From the IMG/VR virus record IMGVR_UViG_3300010370_000009, positions 1-36,201 of that record: a stretch of DNA of 36,201 bases; one strand, 5' to 3'. The stretch's first letter is position 1; every line of letters begins with the position of its first letter. Below the pieces are notes generated by a model that was not told where the DNA came from, did not search any database, and was given only the letters and a program-made list of their open reading frames with translations. Positions 1-5,814 of the stretch are shown one piece after another. Position numbers and translations under genes: made by a program. The stretch is from a virus.

Positions 1-123
1 GAACTAAGGGCAGTAAACCATTCCGTAAACAGCGGAGGAGCAGGGGAAGTTACGGGACCAACGAACGGTTCCTTGCCTTTGATATAGCGGGCTACTGCTT
101 GGTCAGGGACAAGATGCAACAAC
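1..123. repeat. Terminal direct repeat, left copy (circular closure)
   Basis: Bases 1-123 are identical to 36079-36201. A minus-strand gene reads through this joint without a frame break when the ends are fused, so this is an assembly overlap of a circular or circularly permuted genome. It is not evidence by itself for a physical short terminal repeat. Confidence 0.95.
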
Positions 124-875
124 TCTTGTTTGATGATTTCGGGAATCTGAAGATACTGTATTGCCTGATGACAACCAACAGCCGCAGGTTCACCATTTCC
201 GAACTCAGTATAACAATAATCCCATTCCAGCATCAATCTAAACAGTTCATGCGCTGTGCGCGCATCCAACTGAGGATGAATCTTCCGCTTATCAATCATC
301 ACATCATAATCAAACCAGTCAATGCCACTATAGACAATAATGCCGATAGACCCCATGTCAACTGGTTTGGTAATAAATGTTCTGTATCCTGCGTTGACAG
401 TAGACCCGTCAACAACTAGTGGCAAACCATCGCGGTCCGTCATCTTTCCATGAGTGGCAAACTCAAACGGCACATAAGTATATTCGCCGTTATTCAAGCA
501 GTACGCAAACTCGCCAGTTGTATGACCCTCGGATGGTATGGCCTGAAGAAATCTGTAGGCATGACAGCAGTAATCAGATGTGACAATGTAGTCCCACTCT
601 GCATCAGTAAATGGTTCGCCAGTATTCCTATTTATCCACCATGCATACTTGAAGGTGTCACTTCTAGAATCGTAACAATCTCCGATAGCGGCAAACTTTC
701 CGCGAATACGACTATTGTAGGATGTTTGTATCCAGCGTCCACCAAATAGTTTAGTGCAGAATGCTACGCCAACTTCTTCAATCTCGTTGCCGTACTCATC
801 TTGCGTGTCGTTGTCGTTGATGACAACTACACGCTGGACAATGTTGTTCTCGTCTAGTTCTGCAAAGTGTGCCAT
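1..875 (-). CDS. Tail fibre/receptor-binding-like protein, N-terminal part (spans the genome junction)
   Basis: The reading frame begins at ATG 875-873 and stays open to base 1. Fused to the other end of the map it continues for Ser-Lys-Lys and stops at TAA 36071-36069, giving 294 residues. The N-terminus (MAHFAELDENNIVQRVVVIN, then GGRWIQTSYNSRIRGKFAAIG at about 46-66) matches from memory a domain found at the start of many cyanophage and pelagiphage fibre or appendage proteins. The remaining ~200 residues are aromatic- and Cys-containing and are not recognised. Its start overlaps the stop of the Gly-rich tail gene as TAATG, implying translational coupling. Role: probably an accessory tail or adhesion protein; the domain is used in virion appendages but its exact function is not established. 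Confidence 0.8.
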   Translation of the reverse strand, partial: MAHFAELDENNIVQRVVVINDNDTQDEYGNEIEEVGVAFCTKLFGGRWIQTSYNSRIRGKFAAIGDCYDSRSDTFKYAWWINRNTGEPFTDAEWDYIVTSDYCCHAYRFLQAIPSEGHTTGEFAYCLNNGEYTYVPFEFATHGKMTDRDGLPLVVDGSTVNAGYRTFITKPVDMGSIGIIVYSGIDWFDYDVMIDKRKIHPQLDARTAHELFRLMLEWDYCYTEFGNGEPAAVGCHQAIQYLQIPEIIKQELLHLVPDQAVARYIKGKEPFVGPVTSPAPPLFTEWFTALS

Positions 876-1816
876 TATGCCGCGTACCTTATGATTACGA
901 TTCCCGAACCACCAGCACCACCGTTACCAGTGCCACCGTTACCACCGCCGCCGCCACCAGTATTTGCTGTTCCGTTTGGGGCAGTAGATGAAACAACGCC
1001 GTTTCCTCCGCCGCCCAGACCGCCAGTTCCATTGGAGGCAGTCCTAGCGTCATTGGTGTTTGCTCCACAGACACCGCCGCCGCCGCCAGCATAATATGTG
1101 GCAGTACCAGAAATAGAACTGGAAACTCCAACTCCACCATTTCCGCCAGCACCACCAGTTGAACCAGATGCATTTCCACCATTAGACCCAACGGCACCAG
1201 CACCGCCACCGCCGCCCGCGCCGCCCAATGGTCCGTCGTTACCTTTGACTTCCGCCAATGATGTTCCACCACTACCACCAGCATATCCTTGACCGCTAGT
1301 GCCAGTTCCTCCCGCTTGAACCCCAGCCCCGAGCCATGCTTCACCACCACCACCACCACCAGAACCGCCATTACCAGCGGCCGATAATGGCGTGCCACCT
1401 CCGCCTCCGCCCGTGCAACTGATAGTGGTCAAACCAGAACCAGCGATAGACGAATCGGAACCATTTGCTCCAGTTGTTTCATTAGTGGAGTTTGCGGCGG
1501 CACCAGCACCAACAGTAATAGTATATGTAGTTGTAGTTGGCGAGAATGTTCCACTCTTTAGACCGCCCGCACCAGCACCAGCGGGCGAGGATAATGAGTT
1601 CTGCCATTTGCCGCCCGCACCACCGCCAGCAACAACCAAATACTCAAAGGTAGTGCCATTAGGAATGGAAGAAACAACCAGAGAACCGCTACCAGTGAAA
1701 GTATGTACCTTGTAGCCGCTAATGGTTGTTTCTGTTCCACCACTAGCAACAATACCAGAACCGCCACCAGTCCAACCCAAACCACGAGCACCACCAGCAG
1801 AAGAAATAATCGGCAT
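875..1816 (-). CDS. Glycine-rich tail/adhesin protein
   Basis: A 313-residue protein, over one third Gly. After a short N-terminus come a segment typical of phage Gly-rich tail domains (TFEYLVVAGGGAGG at about 57-70), a long GGGG-rich body, and the common C-terminal signature GGSGIVIIRY. Such proteins usually form part of tail fibres or needle-like adhesins; polyglycine-II helices are known for some Gly-rich fibre tips. The DNA on the opposite strand is correspondingly CCN-repetitive, which creates spurious proline-rich frames. It lies 8 bp after the preceding fibre gene and is coupled to the next one. The specific receptor role is inferred from composition and position only. Confidence 0.8.
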   Translation of the reverse strand: MPIISSAGGARGLGWTGGGSGIVASGGTETTISGYKVHTFTGSGSLVVSSIPNGTTFEYLVVAGGGAGGKWQNSLSSPAGAGAGGLKSGTFSPTTTTYTITVGAGAAANSTNETTGANGSDSSIAGSGLTTISCTGGGGGGTPLSAAGNGGSGGGGGGEAWLGAGVQAGGTGTSGQGYAGGSGGTSLAEVKGNDGPLGGAGGGGGAGAVGSNGGNASGSTGGAGGNGGVGVSSSISGTATYYAGGGGGVCGANTNDARTASNGTGGLGGGGNGVVSSTAPNGTANTGGGGGGNGGTGNGGAGGSGIVIIRYAA

Positions 1817-1824
1817 ACTAGAAC

Positions 1825-2415
1825 CTAGGCAAACTTAGTGAAACTAGCGAATACAGTATAAGTCGGCGTAGCCGCAGTCTTGACAATAACGAAAGTATAC
1901 AAATCCACAGAAGACGCATTACCCGCCGCAGGAGCAGAACCATTCTGCCACTTCGGGGTGACGCTAGTGCCATCAATCTGGAAAGCCGTAGCACGATATG
2001 CGGTTGCACCGTTTGTCACAGCAAACGAAACAGTAACCGAATCATTTGTCTCCAACACTGAAGCCAAAGTTGTCGTACTGGAACCACGGAAGTTGAAAGT
2101 CCAGTTTGCGCTAGCGTTGCTGGTGTAGTAAACGACAGATGTCGTTGAGACATCCACATTGACCGTACCCGTAGCGGCAGTAGCAGAAACAGTCCACCGT
2201 TCCTCGGGGGAAATCAGAACAGGTGCCGACTGGAAACGCAACTTGTAGTCAAGGCTAGTTGTTACGGCAGAACCGTCAACACCAACCTTGGCTTCCAAAG
2301 CCTCAATAGCGTCGTTCGCATTGGCGTGTTGCGCCGAATGCGACGGACTATTCAGCGAATCTGTGGATGCTGGGTTTGTCAGCGCATCCAGTGAAGCGGG
2401 AAAGTTAGTAGCCAT
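1825..2415 (-). CDS. Tail fibre-associated structural protein (NxxHAQHANANDAIEALE family)
   Basis: A 196-residue protein. Its N-terminus contains NSPSHSAQHANANDAIEALE (about residues 23-42), a motif I recognise from many aquatic phage tail or fibre proteins, where it precedes a short coiled-coil oligomerisation segment (AIEALEAKVG). The rest is Thr/Ser/Ala-rich beta-type sequence ending in YTVFASFTKFA, as in trimeric fibre or neck-appendage domains. It starts 3 bp after the upstream gene ends and sits in the fibre cassette between the terminase subunit genes. It probably trimerises as part of the host-recognition apparatus; the fold was not tested. Confidence 0.75.
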   Translation of the reverse strand: MATNFPASLDALTNPASTDSLNSPSHSAQHANANDAIEALEAKVGVDGSAVTTSLDYKLRFQSAPVLISPEERWTVSATAATGTVNVDVSTTSVVYYTSNASANWTFNFRGSSTTTLASVLETNDSVTVSFAVTNGATAYRATAFQIDGTSVTPKWQNGSAPAAGNASSVDLYTFVIVKTAATPTYTVFASFTKFA

Positions 2416-2418
2416 TGA

Positions 2419-2781
2419 TTAGTCCAGCGTCAAAGTAAGGCTAGTGATTTGGAAAGTGTCGCCAGCGGTCACGCTGGCGGACGAACTAAGGGCACCAGTC
2501 CACAAACAGTTGCCAGCAGTGCTGGCATCCCAAGCCGACCAATGCGTATAGGTTTCCGTGTTGGACACATTCGTCCAAGTCACAGCCGCCGAACTGGCCA
2601 TAGAACCACTAGCGGCAGTGGAGAAGGTGACCTGCTGACGGCTGGTGTTGGAGGCGGCGTTAGCCGTGCCATCCTCCCCAGCGTCACCAGTGTGCAACTT
2701 CAGGTACACAGCAGCAATAGACAGCGACTGAGCACGCAGGGTGTCCAGCAACTTGTTCTCCAAATAGTTAGAAATGCTCAT
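2419..2781 (-). CDS. Small tail/structural protein (LHTGDxGEDG family)
   Basis: A 120-residue protein with the conserved block VYLKLHTGDAGEDGTANAAS (about residues 25-44), then TSRQQVTF and a Ser/Ala/Thr-rich segment with WSAWDASTAGNCLWTGAL. Proteins with this pattern are frequent in phage tail-fibre loci, and I know them only as putative tail proteins. The ATG overlaps the TGA of the preceding 46-residue zinc-ribbon gene (ATGA), so the two are probably translationally coupled. Function is inferred from neighbours: a virion surface or adhesion component. Confidence 0.7.
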   Translation of the reverse strand: MSISNYLENKLLDTLRAQSLSIAAVYLKLHTGDAGEDGTANAASNTSRQQVTFSTAASGSMASSAAVTWTNVSNTETYTHWSAWDASTAGNCLWTGALSSSASVTAGDTFQITSLTLTLD

Positions 2782-2918
2782 TCGTCGTCCTCGGTTTCGT
2801 CAACAACTTCTACAAATGGGGTTTGCGTTCGTTTGCGCGGAGCGCAGAACGGACACCTGCCCATGCTAGCAGGGTACTCGTCCCCGCAAACATAACAGTC
2901 TACCGTCCTACCAGACAT
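2778..2918 (-). CDS. 46-residue zinc-ribbon-like peptide
   Basis: A short frame from ATG 2918 to TGA 2780-2778. The protein begins MSGRTVDCYVCGDEYPASMG and continues with RCPFCAPRKR, giving two CxxC knuckles (Cys8/11 and Cys22/25) typical of a small rubredoxin-like zinc ribbon, followed by an acidic C-terminus (ETEDDE). It starts 3 bp after the small terminase stop and its end overlaps the next start as ATGA, a tight arrangement that supports it being a gene. Function unknown; such peptides in phages are often protein- or nucleic-acid-binding. A weak copy of the late CGAACG motif lies inside it (around 2811-2832). Confidence 0.7.
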   Translation of the reverse strand: MSGRTVDCYVCGDEYPASMGRCPFCAPRKRTQTPFVEVVDETEDDE

Positions 2919-2921
2919 AAA

Positions 2922-3359
2922 CTACACGGCCTTGGGCCGCTTAGACTGGTGTTCGGCAATATTGAGAATCAGAGCGTCCAACTCCTCATCGCTGAGTTCT
3001 GCCGCCTTGGAACCAGTATTGATAACCGTTGTGGGCGGCAACAAGCGATTCGTCGCCTGTAGGTACAGTTGAGCCGCTTTGTTGTCCCCACCTAGGGCTT
3101 TGGCATATAGTGCGTCTAGTAGTTTCTGGGTGCGTTCTGGGGACCCTTGGATTTCGCTGACTCGGCGGTCCCATTCGCCCTTGAAGGTAGGCTTCTTCTC
3201 CCACCTCCGTAGGGTGGTGGGGTCAACTCCGACCTGTTTGGCGAATGCCTGTTGGGTTGGGGGGATGCGTTCGGACGCTGGGGTCACCAACCACTCTAGG
3301 TATTGTTCTTGTCGCGCGTCCAGTAGGGGGGTGTTGTCCGCGCTGATTTCACTGGTCAT
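2922..3359 (-). CDS. terS: Terminase small subunit (putative)
   Basis: From ATG 3359 the protein is 145 residues. An early segment, TQQAFAKQVGVDPTTLRRWE, is a clear helix-turn-helix of the kind found in phBC6A51-like small terminases. Helical oligomerisation sequence follows (TQKLLDALYAKALGGDNKAAQLYLQATNRL) with a C-terminal tail rich in Glu/Asp then Lys/Arg. Small terminases bind the packaging site and load the large subunit. The frame is open further upstream to ATG 3446, but the 29 extra residues (MSWYYYNTETP...) look untranslated and lie across a hairpin and a TATAAT box, so I chose 3359. No Shine-Dalgarno precedes 3359. It is unusual that the large subunit gene is about 4.8 kb further along the transcript. 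Confidence 0.75.
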   Translation of the reverse strand: MTSEISADNTPLLDARQEQYLEWLVTPASERIPPTQQAFAKQVGVDPTTLRRWEKKPTFKGEWDRRVSEIQGSPERTQKLLDALYAKALGGDNKAAQLYLQATNRLLPPTTVINTGSKAAELSDEELDALILNIAEHQSKRPKAV

Positions 3360-3385
3360 ACTAATGGGTTGGGCGTTCGTTTTCG
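3360..3385 (-). promoter_or_regulatory. Late-motif copy upstream of small terminase
   Basis: On the minus strand this reads CGAAAACGAACG, a 7-base spacer (CCCAACC), CATTAGT, then directly the ATG of the small terminase at 3359. It matches the motif family also found at 33017-33040, 30565-30590, 28675-28701 and 25084-25104. Confidence 0.5.
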
Positions 3386-3396
3386 GAAACGAACGC
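3373..3396. promoter_or_regulatory. Perfect inverted repeat built from two divergent late motifs
   Basis: Arms GCGTTCGTTT and AAACGAACGC (10 bp each) flank a 4-base TCGG. The minus reading gives the motif in front of the small terminase. The plus reading gives GAAACGAACG, a 7-base spacer and AGATAATAG toward the gene at 3516. It may be a pair of divergent promoter recognition elements, or an operator or hairpin in the leader. Confidence 0.55.
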
Positions 3397-3434
3397 GGGG
3401 GGAGATAATAGAGGGGGGTTTCTGTATTATAGTA

Positions 3435-3472
3435 GTACCATGACATGGAACGCTAGTGACATGGCATGGTAC
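3435..3472. promoter_or_regulatory. Operator-like imperfect inverted repeat in the divergent control region
   Basis: GTACCATGACATG (3435-3447) and CATGGCATGGTAC (3460-3472) are inverted copies with one mismatch, separated by 12 bases. The 8-mer TGACATGG is also directly repeated at 3441 and 3457, 16 bp apart. TATAAT-like boxes flank it: minus strand at 3431-3426, plus strand TATACT at 3475-3480. Location and symmetry suggest a regulator binding site controlling both blocks; no repressor gene was identified. Confidence 0.5.
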
Positions 3473-3515
3473 CATATACTATAGTGCGTGGACAGCAGGA
3501 AAGAAGGTACTGGTT

Positions 3516-3686
3516 ATGGCCAGTAAGAAGACCAAGAAGCAGACCGCGGCCGTGAAGACGGCCTCAAAGAAGGTTCCCAAGGGGTACCATCGTATGCCGA
3601 ATGGCAAACTAATGGAGGGTGCCAAGCATGAGAAGCGCGAGTCGGCGGCTGAACGCCGCCGTGAGTATGGCCGAAAGTCACGCTAG
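3516..3686 (+). CDS. Small basic protein of unknown function
   Basis: ATG 3516 is preceded by AAGAAGG nine bases upstream, so I prefer it to the longer frame starting at 3456. The 56-residue product is highly basic: MASKKTKKQTAAVKTASKKV, then GYHRMPNGKLMEGAKH and a Lys/Arg-rich tail. The phrase MPNGKLMxGAKH is one I have seen in short proteins of aquatic phages. Composition suggests nucleic-acid binding or charge neutralisation of packaged DNA. Its TAG overlaps the GTG start of the next gene (TAGTG), so the three genes 3516-4380 form one coupled unit. Confidence 0.7.
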   Translation: MASKKTKKQTAAVKTASKKVPKGYHRMPNGKLMEGAKHEKRESAAERRREYGRKSR

Positions 3687-4090
3687 TGGGGTATACTAAT
3701 CCCAGTTTGCGGAAACGGATTGTTTCTCAGGTCAAGGCTGGTTCCAAGGGTGGGAAACCAAACCAGTGGTCTGCTCGCAAGGCTCAACTGGTGGCTCAGA
3801 AGTATGAAGCCGCAGGTGGGGGATATACGGGGTCCAAGACATCTAAACAGAAATCTTTGTCCAAATGGACGAAAGAGGAGTGGGGTACCAAGTCAGGCAA
3901 ACCGTCTACGCAAGGACCTAAGGCTACGGGTGAACGGTATCTGCCGAAGAAAGCCATCCAGTCCTTGACCCCCAGCCAATACAAGGCTACCAGCGATAAG
4001 AAGCGTCAAGGCATGAAGCGTGGACAGCAGTTCGTATCAAATACGCCCGCCGCCAAAGCGGCAGGTCGTCGCGCCAGAGGAGTAAAGTAA
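3686..4090 (+). CDS. DUF5872-like basic protein
   Basis: A 134-residue basic protein starting at GTG 3686, overlapping the previous stop. The sequence SLRKRIVSQVKAGSKGGKPN, QWSARKAQLVAQKY, KSLSKWTKEEWGTKSGKPS and GERYLPKKAIQSLTPSQYKAT closely follows the pattern I remember for DUF5872, a family found in cyanophages, other marine viruses and some large eukaryotic viruses. No biochemical role is established. Pairing with a DUF6321-like neighbour is common in those viruses. The charge and repeated K/S/G segments would suit DNA or RNA contact. The family name is from memory and untested. Confidence 0.75.
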   Translation: MGYTNPSLRKRIVSQVKAGSKGGKPNQWSARKAQLVAQKYEAAGGGYTGSKTSKQKSLSKWTKEEWGTKSGKPSTQGPKATGERYLPKKAIQSLTPSQYKATSDKKRQGMKRGQQFVSNTPAAKAAGRRARGVK

Positions 4091-4380
4091 TGGCAACCTC
4101 TAGGGACCCAAGACTAACTAGGGCGGGGGTCACAGGCTACAATAAGCCGAAACGGACACCCAATCACCCCAAGAAATCCCATGTGGTGGTCGCCAAGCAA
4201 GGCGACCAAATCAAGACCATCCGTTTCGGAGAACAGGGTGCGGTGACGGCAGGACGACCCAAGGCTGGGGAGTCTGCCAAGATGACAGCGAAGCGCAAAT
4301 CGTTCAAGGCACGCCATGGCAAGAACATTGCCAAAGGAAAGATGTCAGCCGCCTACTGGGCAGACAAAGTAAAGTGGTAA
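4090..4380 (+). CDS. DUF6321-like basic protein
   Basis: A 96-residue protein beginning SRDPRLTRAGVTGYNKPKRT and ending KARHGKNIAKGKMSAAYWAD plus KVKW. This arrangement, with the middle HVVVAKQGDQIKTIRFGEQG, matches my memory of DUF6321, a conserved viral and bacterial family without known function. The start overlaps the DUF5872-like stop as TAATG. It closes the three-gene plus-strand unit; the next 1.08 kb contains no gene. The conserved C-terminal YWADKVKW appears intact. The high content of Lys, Arg and Gly is consistent with nucleic-acid association, but this is only an inference. Confidence 0.75.
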   Translation: MATSRDPRLTRAGVTGYNKPKRTPNHPKKSHVVVAKQGDQIKTIRFGEQGAVTAGRPKAGESAKMTAKRKSFKARHGKNIAKGKMSAAYWADKVKW

Positions 4381-4401
4381 CAATCTAGTATCCTATCAGG
4401 A

Positions 4402-4417
4402 TGTTTCATGTGAAACA
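4402..4417. promoter_or_regulatory. parS-like: parS-like site (ParB-binding consensus, one mismatch)
   Basis: TGTTTCATGTGAAACA matches the bacterial chromosomal parS consensus TGTTTCACGTGAAACA at 15 of 16 positions, and the 7-bp arms are perfect inverted repeats. It lies 22 bp after the DUF6321-like gene. No parA or parB gene is present, so any ParB would have to come from the host. A half site (GTGAAACA) recurs at 5051-5058. Confidence 0.55.
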
Positions 4418-4426
4418 CTAGGGGCA

Positions 4427-4442
4427 TGTGACCACGGTCACA
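4427..4442. promoter_or_regulatory. Second 16-bp palindrome beside the parS-like site
   Basis: TGTGACC-AC-GGTCACA has 7-bp perfect arms around a 2-base centre, the same geometry as the parS-like palindrome. Its centre is 25 bp from the centre of that site. It is probably a protein-binding site; the 2-base centre makes a terminator hairpin unlikely. Confidence 0.45.
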
Positions 4443-4751
4443 CACAATAACATCTGGTATCCCCCCAAACCGTACAAATAACGCCACGGCTCTCGACTAT
4501 AGGATTCCCATAGGCGCGCATGCCCGTGCCCCCCCATGCGTACCCCCCCGTGCTTGCGCGCGTGTTACGGTTCGCGCCATCGGCCCTGCCTGCCCCCAGT
4601 TTCGGGGCATAGGACCAACCGTCCCAACAGGTGCTTGACAGCGGTGCTATTCGGGCGCGCGTGCGTGACCGCTCCCGTGTGTCATGTGTGTGCGTCGTAT
4701 GCACTGCCGCGTGTTTCCGAGGCGGAGAACAGCGCGGAAAGGCTCGGGGCA
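4443..4751. other. Gene-free, C-tract-rich stretch
   Basis: No frame here has a convincing Shine-Dalgarno or protein-like composition. The stretch holds C6-C7 runs (around 4461 and 4530-4556, where GTG/GTAC-flanked C7 runs occur twice) and alternating GCGC/CGCG tracts. An isolated TTGACA near 4635 lacks a spaced -10. It might be part of an origin or a protein-binding region; I see nothing decisive. Confidence 0.4.
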
Positions 4752-4790
4752 GTGAGGGACTTGACATCGGGTCGGACCGTCCCTTACAGT
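4752..4790 (+). promoter_or_regulatory. Sigma-70-like early promoter with flanking inverted repeat
   Basis: The -35 TTGACA lies at 4761-4766 and a -10-like TACAGT at 4785-4790, with an 18-base spacer. GTGAGGGAC (4752-4760) and GTCCCTTAC (4779-4787) form an inverted repeat with one mismatch that brackets the -35 and overlaps the -10, as an operator would. A transcript would start near 4797, giving a leader of about 660 nt before the gene at 5462. Confidence 0.6.
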
Positions 4791-4796
4791 GTGGGA

Positions 4797-5461
4797 CATC
4801 TAGCGACGGCACCGACCGAACCACGGTAGGGCCGACGGGAGCAACCGAGAGAACCGCACAGCCAGTGCGAATCTCGGAAACAGCCGCTAGCGATTCCAGT
4901 GTCCGACGGGGTGACCCGTTCGGGTAGCGATTGGAACGAACGCCACAGCACGAGGTGGCCTTGAGCGTGAGGGTGACCGAATCCCTCCCTACGGGAGAAA
5001 GTGTGAACTTCCGTAGTGCGACAGGCTACGACCTTTCGGTGAGCGTTGCCGTGAAACACACAGTAGCCCGACTTCGTCGGTAGACTCTAGTGCGATTCGG
5101 CCAAGGTCCTACGGGGTGGTGCTCGCCTCGTGGACAATATGCAGAGCACCCTGAGCCTTGTGTCCGCGACGACTTCGTCGTAGGCAAGGGTCGGGCCAAG
5201 GGTACCCTAGAACCTCGCCGAACATGGTGACGGTTCGCGGTCCGCCAACACGAGCGACAGCCACATGATTCTACGAATCCCGCATCGCTGTAGTTGAGAC
5301 GGCATCGCTTGGTCTGATTCACGCCACGACAAGGTCGTCAGGTCAGCGTACAGGCAGTACGACACCCAGCCACCTTTGGTGGACGGTGAGACGGGTCCGA
5401 TTCCCGTCCTGACCGCTATTCGCAATAGCGAATAATCCCAACACAACACAGGAGGTATCCA
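4797..5461 (+). ncRNA. Long structured leader or non-coding RNA candidate
   Basis: About 660 nt downstream of a TTGACA promoter with no credible gene. I can draw a succession of local stems: 4845-4877 (CCGAGA/TCTCGG enclosing CGCAC/GTGCG), CTCCC-TAC-GGGAG at 4985, CCGAC-TTC-GTCGG at 5068, ACGAC-TTC-GTCGT at 5169, GATTC-TAC-GAATC at 5267, ACGAC-AAG-GTCGT at 5326, a cloverleaf at 5341-5414 and CGCTATT-CGC-AATAGCG at 5414. A Shine-Dalgarno (GGAGG at 5451) follows. It could be a long regulatory 5' leader or a separate RNA processed from it. Structure is seen by eye only; no covariation is available. Confidence 0.5.
5341..5414 (+). ncRNA. tRNA-like cloverleaf element
   Basis: GGTCAG (5341-5346) pairs with CTGACC (5409-5414). 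Inside are a hairpin CGTAC/GTACG (5-base loop), a long hairpin CACC/GGTG enclosing CCACC-TTT-GGTGG, and ACGGG/CCCGT with the 7-base loop TCCGATT, close to a tRNA T-loop (TTCGANN). Size (about 74 nt) and topology mimic a tRNA. However, there is no 7-base anticodon loop or normal D-arm, so I do not call it a functional tRNA. Confidence 0.45.
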
Positions 5462-5794
5462 GTGAAACTGGAAGACATCAATCCGAATACGGGCCACCCC
5501 TTCAGGGTGTCCACGGACAAGAAACTCGGCAACTGGCAACTCGTGGACATCTACGATGACGAGGCATTCATGGCGGTTCGCATGGTGCTTCACCATGGGA
5601 CTCGGATGGGCGAATGGTTCCGCTTGGACGGAGACGAAACCTTTGGTTTCGCTCCGACCAGCACTGGCTGGGGTTCGGTTTCCGACCAGCAGGGCATGAA
5701 TCGCATCCTGCAGGGGACGGGCTGGAAGTTCCTTCGGAACGGTGGCGTTGCTCGCTACGAGCACTGCGACGGTGTTCGTCGGTTCCCCCACTGA
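5462..5794 (+). CDS. Early protein of unknown function
   Basis: GTG 5462 follows a strong Shine-Dalgarno, AGGAGG with six bases of spacing. The 110-residue product (MKLEDINPNTGHPFRVSTDK..., later EWFRLDGDETFGFAPTSTGW and a C-terminal RRFPH) is not recognised. It is aromatic-rich with no membrane segment, and reads like a small soluble globular domain. It is the first gene after the long structured leader, and its own message contains a perfect 7-bp hairpin with a TTT loop at 5635-5651. Its stop codon lies within another minihairpin (5792-5804). The position suggests an early host-takeover or regulatory function; this is inference. Confidence 0.65.
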   Translation: MKLEDINPNTGHPFRVSTDKKLGNWQLVDIYDDEAFMAVRMVLHHGTRMGEWFRLDGDETFGFAPTSTGWGSVSDQQGMNRILQGTGWKFLRNGGVARYEHCDGVRRFPH

Positions 5795-5804
5795 CCTACG
5801 GTCA
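5792..5804 (+). other. Minihairpin at the stop codon of the first early gene
   Basis: TGACC-TAC-GGTCA has a 5-bp stem closed by C(UACG)G, and its first three bases are the stop codon. There is no T tract, so it is a weak terminator candidate at best. It belongs to the family of C(UNNG)G hairpins spread over this region. Confidence 0.45.
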
Positions 5805-5814
5805 ATCTCAGGGC

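Noticed and set aside
60-68. Further CGAACG occurrences (about 62, 4936, 24480, 34590)
   Set aside because: They lack the N7-TAT part and most lie inside genes, so I did not count them as members of the late-motif family.
4536-4927. Overlapping plus-strand frames in the gene-free region
   Set aside because: No ribosome site, low-complexity composition caused by C and CG tracts, and they run through the promoter and inverted repeat at 4752-4790.
5341-5414. Functional tRNA gene
   Set aside because: Cloverleaf outline and T-arm are present but there is no 7-base anticodon loop with T33, and no D-arm with GG; kept as a tRNA-like element only.
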